A stretch of DNA of 64,000 nt from Bacteroidota bacterium (GTDB lineage Bacteria; Bacteroidota; Bacteroidia; Chitinophagales; Chitinophagaceae), in the NCBI GenBank assembly GCA_018268035.1, contig JAFDXI010000042.1, positions 1 to 64,000 on the forward strand, given 5' to 3'. The position numbers and the translations under genes are program-made. The first letter of the stretch is position 1; every line of letters starts with the position of its first letter. Positions 45,177-54,575 of this stretch are shown here, piece after piece. Below the pieces are notes generated by a model. That model was not told where the DNA came from. It searched no databases and saw only the letters and a list, made by a program, of their open reading frames with translations.

Positions 45177-45234
45177 TATTTTATACTGCTATTATCTTCT
45201 TCTTTTCTTTCAAAGCGCTTAGTTTTGAAAACTG

Positions 45235-46194
45235 ATGTCATCATTTAAAAATCCGGTAACAGAAATATTTAATATAGATTTTCCTATTGTCCAGGCAGGT
45301 ATGATCTGGACAAGTGGATGGAAACTTGCCAGCGCAGTCAGCAACGCAGGTGCATTGGGTTTGATTGGAAGTGGCAGTATGTATCCACACGTTTTAACCG
45401 AGCATATACACAAATGTAAAGCTGCAACAACTAAGCCTTTTGGTGTCAATATTCCATTGCTCTATCCCGATATTGAAAAACACATACAAATTGTAATAGA
45501 CGAAGGAGTTAAAATTGTTTTTACAAGTGCAGGTAATCCAAAGACATGGACACCTGTTTTAAAAAAACATGGTATCACCGTAGTCCATGTAGTGAGCAGT
45601 AGTTTGTTTGCCAAAAAAGCAGAATCAGCAGGATGCGATGCAGTAGTAGCAGAAGGTTTTGAAGCGGGCGGTCATAATGGCCGTGAAGAAACAACAACAA
45701 TGGTTTTATTACCTGCTGTGCGTGATGCTGTTAAAATTCCTGTTCTTGCAGCAGGCGGTATAGCTAATGGAAGACAAATGCTCGCATCAATGATCTTAGG
45801 CGCTGATGGTGTACAGATAGGTACCCGTTTTGTCTGCAGCGATGAAGCATCAAACCATATCAATTTCAAAGAGGCAATTTTAAACAGTAAAGAAGGGGAT
45901 ACCATGCTCAGCCTGAAAAAAGTTGTTCCTGTCCGCTTGTTGAGAAATAAGTTTTTTGAAACAATACAACAGGCAGAAGCAAGTGGCGCATCAAAGGAAG
46001 AACTCTCAACAATCTTAGGGAGAGGCCGTGCAAAAAAAGGTATGTTTGAAGGTGATCTTAATGAAGGTGAACTGGAAATAGGCGCGGTTAGTTCACTTAT
46101 AAATGAGATAAAACCTGCAGCTGAAATTGTACAGGAAATCTGGACAGAATTCAATTCAGCTCTGAGTAATCCATTACATCATAATAAAATTTAA
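45235..46194 (+). CDS. Nitronate monooxygenase / FabK-like flavoprotein
   Basis: A 319-residue FMN-dependent TIM-barrel enzyme. The motif VAEGFEAGGHNGR with His147 and the phosphate-binding AAGGIANGRQ and ADGVQIGTRF are shared by nitronate monooxygenases and the enoyl-ACP reductase FabK. VNIPLLYPDIE and the opening FPIVQAGMIWTSGW fit both. The two cannot be separated from sequence reading alone. It is followed by the symporter gene after 26 bases. Confidence 0.85.
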   Translation: MSSFKNPVTEIFNIDFPIVQAGMIWTSGWKLASAVSNAGALGLIGSGSMYPHVLTEHIHKCKAATTKPFGVNIPLLYPDIEKHIQIVIDEGVKIVFTSAGNPKTWTPVLKKHGITVVHVVSSSLFAKKAESAGCDAVVAEGFEAGGHNGREETTTMVLLPAVRDAVKIPVLAAGGIANGRQMLASMILGADGVQIGTRFVCSDEASNHINFKEAILNSKEGDTMLSLKKVVPVRLLRNKFFETIQQAEASGASKEELSTILGRGRAKKGMFEGDLNEGELEIGAVSSLINEIKPAAEIVQEIWTEFNSALSNPLHHNKI

Positions 46195-46220
46195 ACAGTA
46201 GTGGTTGCAGAACAAATCAG

Positions 46221-47453
46221 ATGAAAAAAGTTTTTACCAATCTAACGTTCTGGGTATTGGTGGCTATTACTGCCGGTGCATTACTGGGCAATTTCTATCC
46301 GGACACAGCAATTAAAACCGAATGGCTGGGCAAAACATTCATTGAACTCATCAAATATTTCATTTACCCCATCATCTTTTTTACCATATCACTCGGCATC
46401 AGCAATATGGGCAACATAAAAAAGGCCGGCCGTGTGGGTGGTAAAGCTATTTTGTATTTTGAAATCATTACAACATTTGCCTTACTGACAGGTATGATTG
46501 TTTCACATCTCATTCAACCGGGAAGTGGAGTAAATATTTCAGAAGTAAAAGCAGGTGATATCAGCAATTATTTAAAACAGGCAGAGACATTTACCTGGTT
46601 AGGCTTCCTGAAAGAAAACCCCACATTACAAATATTGATTATTTCAATAATTTTTGGGATATGGCTCAGTGGTTATGAAAAAAAAGAAAGCATCGTAAAG
46701 CCGCTAACAGTTATATCCAAATATGTTTTCAAAGCTTTACACTTTGCAATGTTGCTGGCACCAATAGGTGCATTTGGTGGCATGGCATCTACTGTTAGTA
46801 AATTTGGTTTACAAACCTTGCTCCCTTTGGGAAAACTCATGATAACAGTTTATATCACCTGCCTCTGTTTTATTTTCATTATACTCGGACTCTTGTTGAT
46901 GCATTATAAAATCAGCATTTTAAAATATTTAAAGTATATCCGTGAAGAATTACTGATTGTATTGGGTACGTCATCATCAGAAGTAGCATTGCCTTCATTG
47001 ATAGAAAAGCTGGAAAGATTTGGCTGTTCCAAATCAGTAACAGGTTTAGTGGTACCTGCAGGGTATTCATTTAATCTTGATGGCACTACTATCTATCTTT
47101 CAATGGCCATAATGTTTCTCGCACAGGTATATCATATTGATTTAACCCTGCATCAGGCATTTGTCATTATTGGTGTATTACTAATTACTTCAAAAGGCGC
47201 TGCAGGTGTAACAGGTAGTGGATTTATTGTTCTTGCTTCTACTTTATCTGCAGTAAAAGTTATTCCTATGGAAGGTTTGGCATTCTTATTAGGCGTTGAC
47301 AGATTTATGAGTGAAGCACGCGCCCTCACTAATTTTATTGGCAATGGTGTTGCCACCATTTGGATTTCCAACAATGAAAAAGAATTTGATTATAATAAAA
47401 TGAAAATGTCATTGAACAATTTCAGTGATTCAGAAAAAATACTTGCTGAATAA
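46221..47453 (+). CDS. Dicarboxylate/amino acid:cation symporter (DAACS)
   Basis: A 410-residue transporter of the GltP/DctA family. It has about eight helices and the re-entrant loop signatures GTSSSEVALPSLIEKLERFG, then VVPAGYSFNLDGTTIYLSMA and VTGSGFIVLASTL. The NLDGT and GTSSSE motifs form the substrate and sodium/proton sites. It takes up C4-dicarboxylates or acidic amino acids; which one is not evident. It probably shares a transcript with the preceding flavoprotein. Confidence 0.93.
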   Translation: MKKVFTNLTFWVLVAITAGALLGNFYPDTAIKTEWLGKTFIELIKYFIYPIIFFTISLGISNMGNIKKAGRVGGKAILYFEIITTFALLTGMIVSHLIQPGSGVNISEVKAGDISNYLKQAETFTWLGFLKENPTLQILIISIIFGIWLSGYEKKESIVKPLTVISKYVFKALHFAMLLAPIGAFGGMASTVSKFGLQTLLPLGKLMITVYITCLCFIFIILGLLLMHYKISILKYLKYIREELLIVLGTSSSEVALPSLIEKLERFGCSKSVTGLVVPAGYSFNLDGTTIYLSMAIMFLAQVYHIDLTLHQAFVIIGVLLITSKGAAGVTGSGFIVLASTLSAVKVIPMEGLAFLLGVDRFMSEARALTNFIGNGVATIWISNNEKEFDYNKMKMSLNNFSDSEKILAE

Positions 47454-47707
47454 TGAATGAAAATTTTTTTAAATAATCCCACATCTTTTTATCAAACACT
47501 GATCAACTGCATTTGAATTAATAACTGATAAAAAAAATTTTTGAATTTGTTTTTTGTCCGTCAACAAAAAAACTGTTACTTCCCGCAGTTTATTAAGTAT
47601 AATTGAAACATTCAGATGAGATGCAACCAATAGACCTTCACTGTATTCTTTTCTGGAAATGAACTTCATCACTTAGAAATTTTAATATTTAAAAAATTCT
47701 CTAATTA

Positions 47708-48826
47708 ATGCCAGTTGAAATAAAAGAACTTAAAACAAATAGTGACGCGAAGCTGTTTGTGAATTTACCTTTTTCAATTTATAAAGAGTGTCCTTACTGG
47801 GTTCCTCCTTTAAAGAAAGGTGAAATGAAATCACTCTTCCCTGCGACAAATCCCGCTTTTGATTTTTGCAAAGCAAAATTTTGGATGGCTTATAAAAATG
47901 GAAAATGTGTTGGCCGCATTGGCGCTATTATTAATAATGCATACAATAAAAAAACAGGAGAAAAGATGGCCCGGTTTACCAGGCTTGAATTTTTTGACGA
48001 CGAAGCTGTGGTTTCTGCATTGATTAAAACTGCAGAAGAATGGGCAAAACAACAGGGTTGCATTGGAATACATGGGCCTCTTGGATTTGCTAATCTGGAC
48101 ACACAGGGTTTATTGGTTGAAGGTTTCGATCATTTGCAGGCAGTCGGTTCTGTTTATCATCATGCTTATTATCATAAATACCTGGAAAATTTGGGTTATA
48201 TCAAAGAAATTGATTGGGTAGAATTCAGGTTAACTTTAGGATCGCAAGCTGTTGAAAAAGCAAACCGCGGGGCTGCATTAATTCAGAAAAGATTTGGAAT
48301 AGAGGTAATCCATTTTAAAAAGATTTCAGAACTATTACCATATACAAAAACAATATTTGACATCCTGAATGATGCATTTAGCGACCTGCCTTTTGTCTCA
48401 GCATTTTCACCACTCATGGTAGAATATTATAAAGAGAAATATATAAAACTCTTAAACCCTGAATTTGTAAAAATGGTGAAAATAAAAGATGAGCCTGTAG
48501 GTTTTGTTATTGGACTTCCAAGTTTATCAGAAGCGTTGCAAAAAGCTAATGGCAGTTTATTTCCTTTTGGATTTCTTCATATTTTAAAAATGAAGAAAGG
48601 CAAAGACGTAATAGAGCAGTTGCTAACAGGTGTAAAAAAAGATGCGATGTCAACAGGTGCAGGTGTAGTATTGATGGCTGAACTGCAGAAAGAAATGGTA
48701 AACAAAGGGATTAATTACATTGAAACCACCGGCATTTTTGAAACCAATAATAATGCTATTTCAAACTGGAAAAATTACGATCATATACAACACAAAAGAA
48801 AGCGCTGCTATATAAAAATGTTTTGA
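47708..48826 (+). CDS. GNAT-like acyltransferase family protein
   Basis: A 372-residue cytosolic protein with an acetyltransferase-like N-terminal half: CPYWVPPLKKGEMKSLFPAT, then FDFCKAKFWMAYKNGKCVGR and a second module from about 215 (FSDLPFVSAFSPLMVEYYKE, VGFVIGLPSLSEAL). It looks like the double-GNAT proteins often annotated as hypothetical in Bacteroidota and in YghO. No substrate can be proposed. The 254-bp gap before it holds nothing I can support. Confidence 0.65.
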   Translation: MPVEIKELKTNSDAKLFVNLPFSIYKECPYWVPPLKKGEMKSLFPATNPAFDFCKAKFWMAYKNGKCVGRIGAIINNAYNKKTGEKMARFTRLEFFDDEAVVSALIKTAEEWAKQQGCIGIHGPLGFANLDTQGLLVEGFDHLQAVGSVYHHAYYHKYLENLGYIKEIDWVEFRLTLGSQAVEKANRGAALIQKRFGIEVIHFKKISELLPYTKTIFDILNDAFSDLPFVSAFSPLMVEYYKEKYIKLLNPEFVKMVKIKDEPVGFVIGLPSLSEALQKANGSLFPFGFLHILKMKKGKDVIEQLLTGVKKDAMSTGAGVVLMAELQKEMVNKGINYIETTGIFETNNNAISNWKNYDHIQHKRKRCYIKMF

Positions 48827-48903
48827 GGAAAAGTTGTTATCCTATTATATCACTTTGTAGAAATTATTAAAATTCAAAAAAAAAGAGAAAGCCAGAGAAA
48901 TTC

Positions 48904-49320
48904 CTATAGTGCCTGCCTTAGTTTTTCACCAGCTTTCACCAATGTCCAAAAAGTTACATCATCGTTTGGATAAGGTATTTCCAAATACATCGCATCGTTT
49001 GATTTTTCAGGTTGTTTTTTAATAGCAGGATCAATTAAAATTGCATAGATATAATCAGCCAAATCAATAGGTGCAAAGCTGAGTCTGAATTCAGGCCGCA
49101 CATCTTCACTGTTAAGAAAACAAACTTCACTCTCTTTTTCTTTCTGATTTACAAAACTTAAGCCAAGTGACATAGCTATATTCTGAATCACACACGGCTC
49201 AAGATTATCTATTATCTTTTGTGTAAGGTCAATATATCCACATTGATTCCCTGTAAAGCGAGGATGCAAATGCAAAAATGATTGTGGCACTAAAAATCTA
49301 TTGTTAATTGTTTCTTTCAT
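48904..49320 (-). CDS. Conserved hypothetical protein
   Basis: A 138-residue soluble protein with no family I recognise. It is acidic, has no signal peptide and no membrane helix, and includes LDLTQKIIDNLE-like text (YIDLTQKIIDNLEPCVIQNI) and YLEIPYPNDDVTFWTLVKAG. It lies 16 bases after the slipin gene on the same strand, so it is probably the third gene of the NfeD-slipin transcript. Confidence 0.65.
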   Translation of the reverse strand: MKETINNRFLVPQSFLHLHPRFTGNQCGYIDLTQKIIDNLEPCVIQNIAMSLGLSFVNQKEKESEVCFLNSEDVRPEFRLSFAPIDLADYIYAILIDPAIKKQPEKSNDAMYLEIPYPNDDVTFWTLVKAGEKLRQAL

Positions 49321-49336
49321 ACTGATAAAAACGGTA

Positions 49337-50107
49337 TTACTTTTCTTCAGGCTTTTGCAAAAAAGGTTTTAAAATATCAATAGGTATTGGAAATAGTGTG
49401 GTTGAATTATTTTCAGTAGCTATCTCCCTCAAAGTCTGCAGGTAACGTAAAGTCAAAGCGCTGGGTTGATCAGATAAAACTTTTGCAGCATCGGCAAGGC
49501 GCTGTGATGCCTGGAATTCACCTTCTGCGGCAATCACTTTACTTCTTCTCTCTCTTTCTGCTTCCGCCTGTTTTGCCATCGCTCTTTGCATTTCCTGTGG
49601 CAGGTCTATTTGTTTTACTTCCACATTAGACACTTTTACACCCCAGGGTTCAGTATGGGTATCTATGATCTGCTGCAGTTTGATATTAATTTTTTCACGT
49701 TGCGACAACAGGTCATCGAGTTCTGATTGGCCCAATACACTACGCAATGTTGTTTGCGAAAACTGTGATGTCGCCATTAAATAATTTTCAACAGCCACCA
49801 CAGCTTTTTGTGGCTCTACCACCCGGCAATACACAACAGCGCTCACTTTTACTGAAACATTATCCCTTGTAATGATATCCTGTGTTGGCACATCCATCAC
49901 CACCACACGCAGACTTACTTTTACCATTTTATCAATTACCGGTACCAGAAAAATTAATCCGGGCCCTTTTACACCATCTCCTCCAATTAAACGGCCAAGC
50001 CTGAAAATAACCCCTCTCTCATATTCCCGTAATATGCGGATAGCATTAAAAAGAATAAAAATAATAAAAACGATAAGCACTACGAGGCCCACTGGAAATT
50101 GTTGCAT
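49337..50107 (-). CDS. Slipin (SPFH/band-7 membrane protein)
   Basis: A 256-residue prokaryotic slipin. One N-terminal helix ([20 protein letters not shown]) is followed by the band-7 domain ([34 protein letters not shown]) and a coiled-coil region ([20 protein letters not shown]). It is coupled to the NfeD protease gene, 3 bases apart, the classic slipin-NfeD pair thought to organise membrane microdomains and protein turnover. Confidence 0.93.
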   Translation of the reverse strand: MQQFPVGLVVLIVFIIFILFNAIRILREYERGVIFRLGRLIGGDGVKGPGLIFLVPVIDKMVKVSLRVVVMDVPTQDIITRDNVSVKVSAVVYCRVVEPQKAVVAVENYLMATSQFSQTTLRSVLGQSELDDLLSQREKINIKLQQIIDTHTEPWGVKVSNVEVKQIDLPQEMQRAMAKQAEAERERRSKVIAAEGEFQASQRLADAAKVLSDQPSALTLRYLQTLREIATENNSTTLFPIPIDILKPFLQKPEEK

Positions 50108-50110
50108 GAT

Positions 50111-51406
50111 TTATAATTTATTTTTGAATGAATCATTGATTTTTTCAACATAAACTTTCAGGTCTTTCATTTCAACTACCCGCACATTTTCTCCCTCCTG
50201 AATTTCATCGCCCACAGCTACAGCATTCCATATTTCTCCATCAAGCATGATGATACCTTCCAGGTTAAGTGTCTCCATAACAATGCCTGTGCTCCCGCCC
50301 AACCCTTCGCGGCCAGTAACCACTTTACGACGTTGCGCTTTCAATCCAAACCCTACAATAAAAAGAAAAAATAAAGCAGTAACACCTGTAGCAGTGAATA
50401 TAACTGTTTTGGAGATGCTGGCCATTTCAAGGTCTGATGTGGTGCGGATGAGCATCATTGAACCCAACAACAAAGACACAATTCCTCCAATAGTTAATAA
50501 TCCGTGGCTCACAATTTTTATTTCAAGAATAAACAGAACTATTCCAAAAATGATCAGGGCAAGACCTGCATAATTTACAGGAAGGGAATACATAGAATAA
50601 AAAGCAAGTATGAGGCTAATGACACCAACAATGCCGGGAAGAATGGCACCTGGGTTGTACAACTCAAACACTATTCCGAAAAATCCTAATAACAATAAAA
50701 TATAAGCTATGCTGGGGTCGCTGATAATGTTTAACATTTTTTCCCAACTGCTCATCTTATATTCTTCCACTGTTGCATTTTTAAGATGCAACACTTTTTC
50801 ACCACCGGGTAGTTGCACTGTTCTTCCATCAGCCTGCGACAACAGGTCATTTACATTCTCAGCGATAATATCAATGATATTTTTTTGCAAAGCTTCAGAA
50901 TCAGTAATTGATACACTATATCTGACAGCTTGTTCTGCCCATTCCAGGTTACGATGTCTTTTGTCTGCAATACTCCTTATAAATGCTGCTGCATCATTGG
51001 TTGCTTTCATACTTATTGTACTATCCATACTCCCTTGCATAGCCACAGGATGAGCTGCACCAATATTGGTAGCCGGAGCCATTGCTGCTATGTTAGCTGC
51101 AAGTGTTACAAAAACACCTGCTGACCCTGCATGAGCACCACCTGGAGAAACATATACAATCACCGGAACCTGCGATTCAAGCAGGTTGCCTACTATGCTC
51201 CTTGTTGAAGTTAACAATCCGCCAGGTGTGTTGAGTTGTATGATAAGACAGGCAGCATTTTCATTACCAGCTTTTTCTATTGCCTGATGAATAAAATCGG
51301 CTGAAGCAGGATTAATAGCGCCTTCTATCTGAATGGAAATTACCTTTTGCCCAAACGTAATAAGAGGAAGGAGAACAATAACAAAATATAATAAATACCG
51401 CTTCAT
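50111..51406 (-). CDS. NfeD-family membrane serine protease
   Basis: A 431-residue long-form NfeD protein. Signal peptide MKRYLLYFVIVLLPLITFGQ is followed by a ClpP-like protease domain with the catalytic Ser95 in GGAHAGSAGVFVTLAA and the lysine further on (VRYSVSITDSEALQKNIID). Four to five membrane helices (about 245-365) and a C-terminal OB-fold NfeD domain (GETLNLEGIIMLDGEIWNAV-like, ending LKVYVEKIND) complete it. It cleaves membrane-associated substrates, probably slipin, encoded next. Confidence 0.93.
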   Translation of the reverse strand: MKRYLLYFVIVLLPLITFGQKVISIQIEGAINPASADFIHQAIEKAGNENAACLIIQLNTPGGLLTSTRSIVGNLLESQVPVIVYVSPGGAHAGSAGVFVTLAANIAAMAPATNIGAAHPVAMQGSMDSTISMKATNDAAAFIRSIADKRHRNLEWAEQAVRYSVSITDSEALQKNIIDIIAENVNDLLSQADGRTVQLPGGEKVLHLKNATVEEYKMSSWEKMLNIISDPSIAYILLLLGFFGIVFELYNPGAILPGIVGVISLILAFYSMYSLPVNYAGLALIIFGIVLFILEIKIVSHGLLTIGGIVSLLLGSMMLIRTTSDLEMASISKTVIFTATGVTALFFLFIVGFGLKAQRRKVVTGREGLGGSTGIVMETLNLEGIIMLDGEIWNAVAVGDEIQEGENVRVVEMKDLKVYVEKINDSFKNKL

Positions 51407-51667
51407 ATCACTGCATCAATTAAATAAATCACATTTCCCAACTGCTGTAATATACTCAATTATAATGAGAATAAATATGATTCATATAGAAAGAAAATAC
51501 ATTTTCCCAAATGAGTAAATATCAATGATGGTTAAAGCATTATTTAGCAAAAATTCTTCACCAAACAAACATATCAGGCATTGACGCATTTAATTAATGA
51601 TTAAAGAATTTTATCAAAATACATGAACAAAAAATAATACAGCATTACAACTATTGCCGTAAATAAA
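51407..51667. other. Intergenic stretch without recognised gene
   Basis: Together with the following terminator this is a 315-bp AT-rich gap between the NfeD gene start and the end of the oxidoreductase gene. I see no RNA gene or ORF in it; the NfeD-operon promoter should lie here but no clear TAnnTTTG element was found. Confidence 0.5.
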
Positions 51668-51699
51668 AAACGGTAACAATTTTTTTTGTTACCGTTTTA
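51668..51699 (-). terminator. Terminator of the Gfo/Idh/MocA gene
   Basis: A 13-bp perfect stem (AAAACGGTAACAA at 51668-51680, complement at 51687-51699) with a 6-base loop, followed on the minus strand by TTTTTTATTT. It starts 22 bases after the oxidoreductase stop. Confidence 0.85.
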
Positions 51700-51721
51700 A
51701 AATATTTACAGTTCTTAAATT

Positions 51722-53176
51722 TTAAATACCCAAACTCCATCCATCTCGATACGTCCTTTTTACAAATTGGTTGGCACCATCAAAATTAGTAATCTTCATA
51801 TTTTCACCATCCCATACCAATTGTATATGACGGCCCGGATAATCCCAGTCATCTCCTTTTTTATTTCTTATATTATAACTTCTGATGGCGAGGTTACCCA
51901 TTAAAACACTTTCAGTCAAAGGCCCTGCCACGTCAAATCTTGAACTCAAATCATTTGCTGCAGTACTGCCATAACCGGCAATAGCTGCATTAACCCAGGC
52001 AGCATAATGGCCATCATCACCACCGGGCACCCTGGCAATTGTTTGCGGCACTATTGTTTCTTTAGTCTTTGAAGTAGGCAACAATTGTGGATTGATACCA
52101 TAAGTTCCAGCCATCATATTTCCTTTTGTTCCAATGAAAATAATTCCATTACCACCATCACCCATCAATTCATTTGGCAACAACTCTGCAGGTCGTTGTG
52201 GTTGTATGCCACCATCCATCCAATGCAGTTTTAAATCTGGTTTACCTGCCTGTTTAAAAGTAAGGATGATATGAGAAGAAACAGGGCCGCTGTCAGGATA
52301 ATATGCCTGTTGCCAGTTGGCTATGTATCTTGTAGAAACACTACACTCAGCACCAACAGGATAACCCAAACCTAATACTGCAAAAGCCGGTTGCATAATA
52401 TGACAAGCCATATCGCCTAAAGCACCTGTACCATAATCCCACCAGCCGCGCCAGTTAAACGGCACGAGGTTATCAATATAATCTTTGTATTCAGCAGTGC
52501 CCAACCAAAGATTCCAGTCTAATTCTTTTGGAACAGGTGGTTTTTCTGAAGACCATTCAATACCCTGGGGCCATACCGGCCTGTCTGTATAACAAAATAT
52601 TTCTTTTACATCTCCAATGATTCCGGCTTTATACCAATCAATCAATTGTCTTACACCATCACCACTGGCTCCCTGATTGCCCATTTGTGTAACCACTTTA
52701 TACCGGTGTGCTGCCTGTGTGAGCATACGGGCTTCATATATATCATGTGTCAAAGGTTTTTGAACATACACATGTTTGCCCAACTGCATCGCTGCCATAG
52801 CAGCTACTGCATGGTTATGATCAGGAATGGATACTGAACATGCATCAATATTTTTATGTTCTTTATCCAGCATTTCCCTGTAATCTTTATAATACTTTGC
52901 CTTTGGGAAACGGTTTCTCGTTGTAACTGACTGCCTGTCGTCAACATCTACTAAAGCATAAATTTCAGCTTTGCCGCTATCAAAAAAATTCTTGATATCG
53001 CTCTCTCCTTTTCCACCAGCACCAATACCGGCTACGAAAAGTTTATCACTTGGTGCAACATAACCTTTACCTAATACATGCCGGGGCACAATATAAAATC
53101 CGGCTGCAGCAAGCGAAGCATTTTTTATAAAATTCCTCCGTGAACTTTCTTTTTGATTGTTTATATCATTTTCCAT
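51722..53176 (-). CDS. Tat-exported Gfo/Idh/MocA-family oxidoreductase
   Basis: A 484-residue NAD(P)-dependent sugar oxidoreductase-like protein. The N-terminus carries a twin-arginine signal (SSRRNFIKNASLAAAGF), so it is exported folded with cofactor. The Rossmann domain has VAGIGAGGKGESDI and the motif KHVYVQKPLTHDIYEARML with the catalytic-type Lys-Pro. NWRGWWDYGTGALGDMACHI is typical of the large Bacteroidota and Planctomycetes subgroup. The substrate is presumably a sugar or sugar alcohol. It is a single gene with its own terminator. Confidence 0.93.
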   Translation of the reverse strand: MENDINNQKESSRRNFIKNASLAAAGFYIVPRHVLGKGYVAPSDKLFVAGIGAGGKGESDIKNFFDSGKAEIYALVDVDDRQSVTTRNRFPKAKYYKDYREMLDKEHKNIDACSVSIPDHNHAVAAMAAMQLGKHVYVQKPLTHDIYEARMLTQAAHRYKVVTQMGNQGASGDGVRQLIDWYKAGIIGDVKEIFCYTDRPVWPQGIEWSSEKPPVPKELDWNLWLGTAEYKDYIDNLVPFNWRGWWDYGTGALGDMACHIMQPAFAVLGLGYPVGAECSVSTRYIANWQQAYYPDSGPVSSHIILTFKQAGKPDLKLHWMDGGIQPQRPAELLPNELMGDGGNGIIFIGTKGNMMAGTYGINPQLLPTSKTKETIVPQTIARVPGGDDGHYAAWVNAAIAGYGSTAANDLSSRFDVAGPLTESVLMGNLAIRSYNIRNKKGDDWDYPGRHIQLVWDGENMKITNFDGANQFVKRTYRDGWSLGI

Positions 53177-53394
53177 TTGGCATTAAATTATTTGATTGAT
53201 GAATGAAGCTAATGGAGGGAAAGATATAAACGATTAAGCAAAACAAAAAATTTTAAGCTGATTCTCCCGTTTGCTCAATCGAAAATTTATACACTTAAAG
53301 ATTACATCAAAAAAAATTCTGAACAAAATATTATGACCAATCTTCTATTCATCATTTCTTATAAAATAATTTATAAAGAGGGGGAAAGCTATCT

Positions 53395-54474
53395 TTACTT
53401 TGTTGATGAAGATGTTGATGATTGCACAATATTTTGCAATACAAGACCTTGCCCAGGAAATGCAAAACCTATATTCTTTTCTTTAAACAACTGCATTATA
53501 TCGAGCAAAATCTTTTGTTGGATATTCATATAGGTTTTATAATCTGCAGAATCAATAAAATATAATGTTTCAAAAGTTAAACCATAATCACCAAAACCAA
53601 TAAGATGACACCTGTCGAGTGTTGCCTGTGAATTGCCCTGAACAATTTGTTGCAAAAGGCGTGGAATTTCATTCAGCTTTTCCACCGGAGTATCATATTG
53701 TACATTGATCTTAAAAGTAACACCACGACGTTCCAGCCTTTTATAATTTTTAATAGTTGATTTTACCAATTCAGTATTGGGCATTATCAATTGCTCACCA
53801 GTAACACTCCTGATGTGTGACGTTTTTATACCGATATGTTCTACTGTGCCTGCTATACTATTTACTGCAATAGAATCACCGATTTCAAATGGTTTATCGA
53901 AAAATATTACGAAATAACTAAAGAGGTCAGTGAGAATATTTTGTGCAGCAAGCGCTATTGCAATACCACCAATACCGAGGCCGGTGATGATGGTGGTGAT
54001 GTCATAGCCAAGGTTATCCACCAGCATCAAAATACCGGTAACCCAAACCATTACCTTAACAACCAATAATACACCATTTAAATTGCGGATGCGTGCATCT
54101 GGTTCATTTTTACGCCGCATATACAATGTGATGGCCAGGTGCATTACATAATTGATGAATCGAACAATGAAATATGTGACAATAACAGCAACAGCAACTT
54201 TTAAAACACGTTCTGCATGCTCGGTTAAAGCAAGCTGTTGAATGATGGCATAGTTTACCAGAATATATAAAAATGGAATAACGAATTTTTCTGAGCCTGC
54301 AACTATTGCATCATCAATATCAGAAGCTGTGCGAGTAGCAAGTTTTTTAAGGAAGGAGAAAATAATCTTCCTGAAAAGCCTGAAAAAAATCCATGCAAGT
54401 ATTATTTCACCCAATACAATTGCGTACATCTGAGCGGTATTGTTCCACCATATTTGTTGTAAAAATTCTTTCAT
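53395..54474 (-). CDS. MscS-family mechanosensitive channel
   Basis: A 359-residue small-conductance channel protein. Four hydrophobic segments lie in the first 185 residues; the pore helix is GLGIGGIAIALAAQNILTDL (about residues 168-190), with the glycine/alanine pattern of TM3. The beta domain follows (FDKPFEIGDSIAVNSIAGTV, ITMPN-like IMPNTELVKSTIKNYKRLER). It opens on membrane tension to release solutes. The gene is single and divergent from the M23 peptidase. Confidence 0.93.
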   Translation of the reverse strand: MKEFLQQIWWNNTAQMYAIVLGEIILAWIFFRLFRKIIFSFLKKLATRTASDIDDAIVAGSEKFVIPFLYILVNYAIIQQLALTEHAERVLKVAVAVIVTYFIVRFINYVMHLAITLYMRRKNEPDARIRNLNGVLLVVKVMVWVTGILMLVDNLGYDITTIITGLGIGGIAIALAAQNILTDLFSYFVIFFDKPFEIGDSIAVNSIAGTVEHIGIKTSHIRSVTGEQLIMPNTELVKSTIKNYKRLERRGVTFKINVQYDTPVEKLNEIPRLLQQIVQGNSQATLDRCHLIGFGDYGLTFETLYFIDSADYKTYMNIQQKILLDIMQLFKEKNIGFAFPGQGLVLQNIVQSSTSSSTK

Positions 54475-54559
54475 AACAGTTAATACAAAAATATTGTCTT
54501 AAAATCATAACAAATTACAAAAGCCTTTTCATCTTTTTTTAAGCATGATCAGCTATGCT

Positions 54560-54567
54560 TACATTTG
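54560..54567 (+). promoter_or_regulatory. Possible -7 element of the M23 peptidase gene
   Basis: TACATTTG is an exact TAnnTTTG match 8 bases before the preferred ATG at 54576. If it is the promoter, the longer start at 54555 would not be transcribed. Confidence 0.4.
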
Positions 54568-54575
54568 AGCTTATC

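Noticed and set aside
47469-47672. 67-residue minus-strand reading frame in the gap before the GNAT-like gene
   Set aside because: No recognisable motif, no promoter or signal peptide; could be chance in an AT-rich gap.
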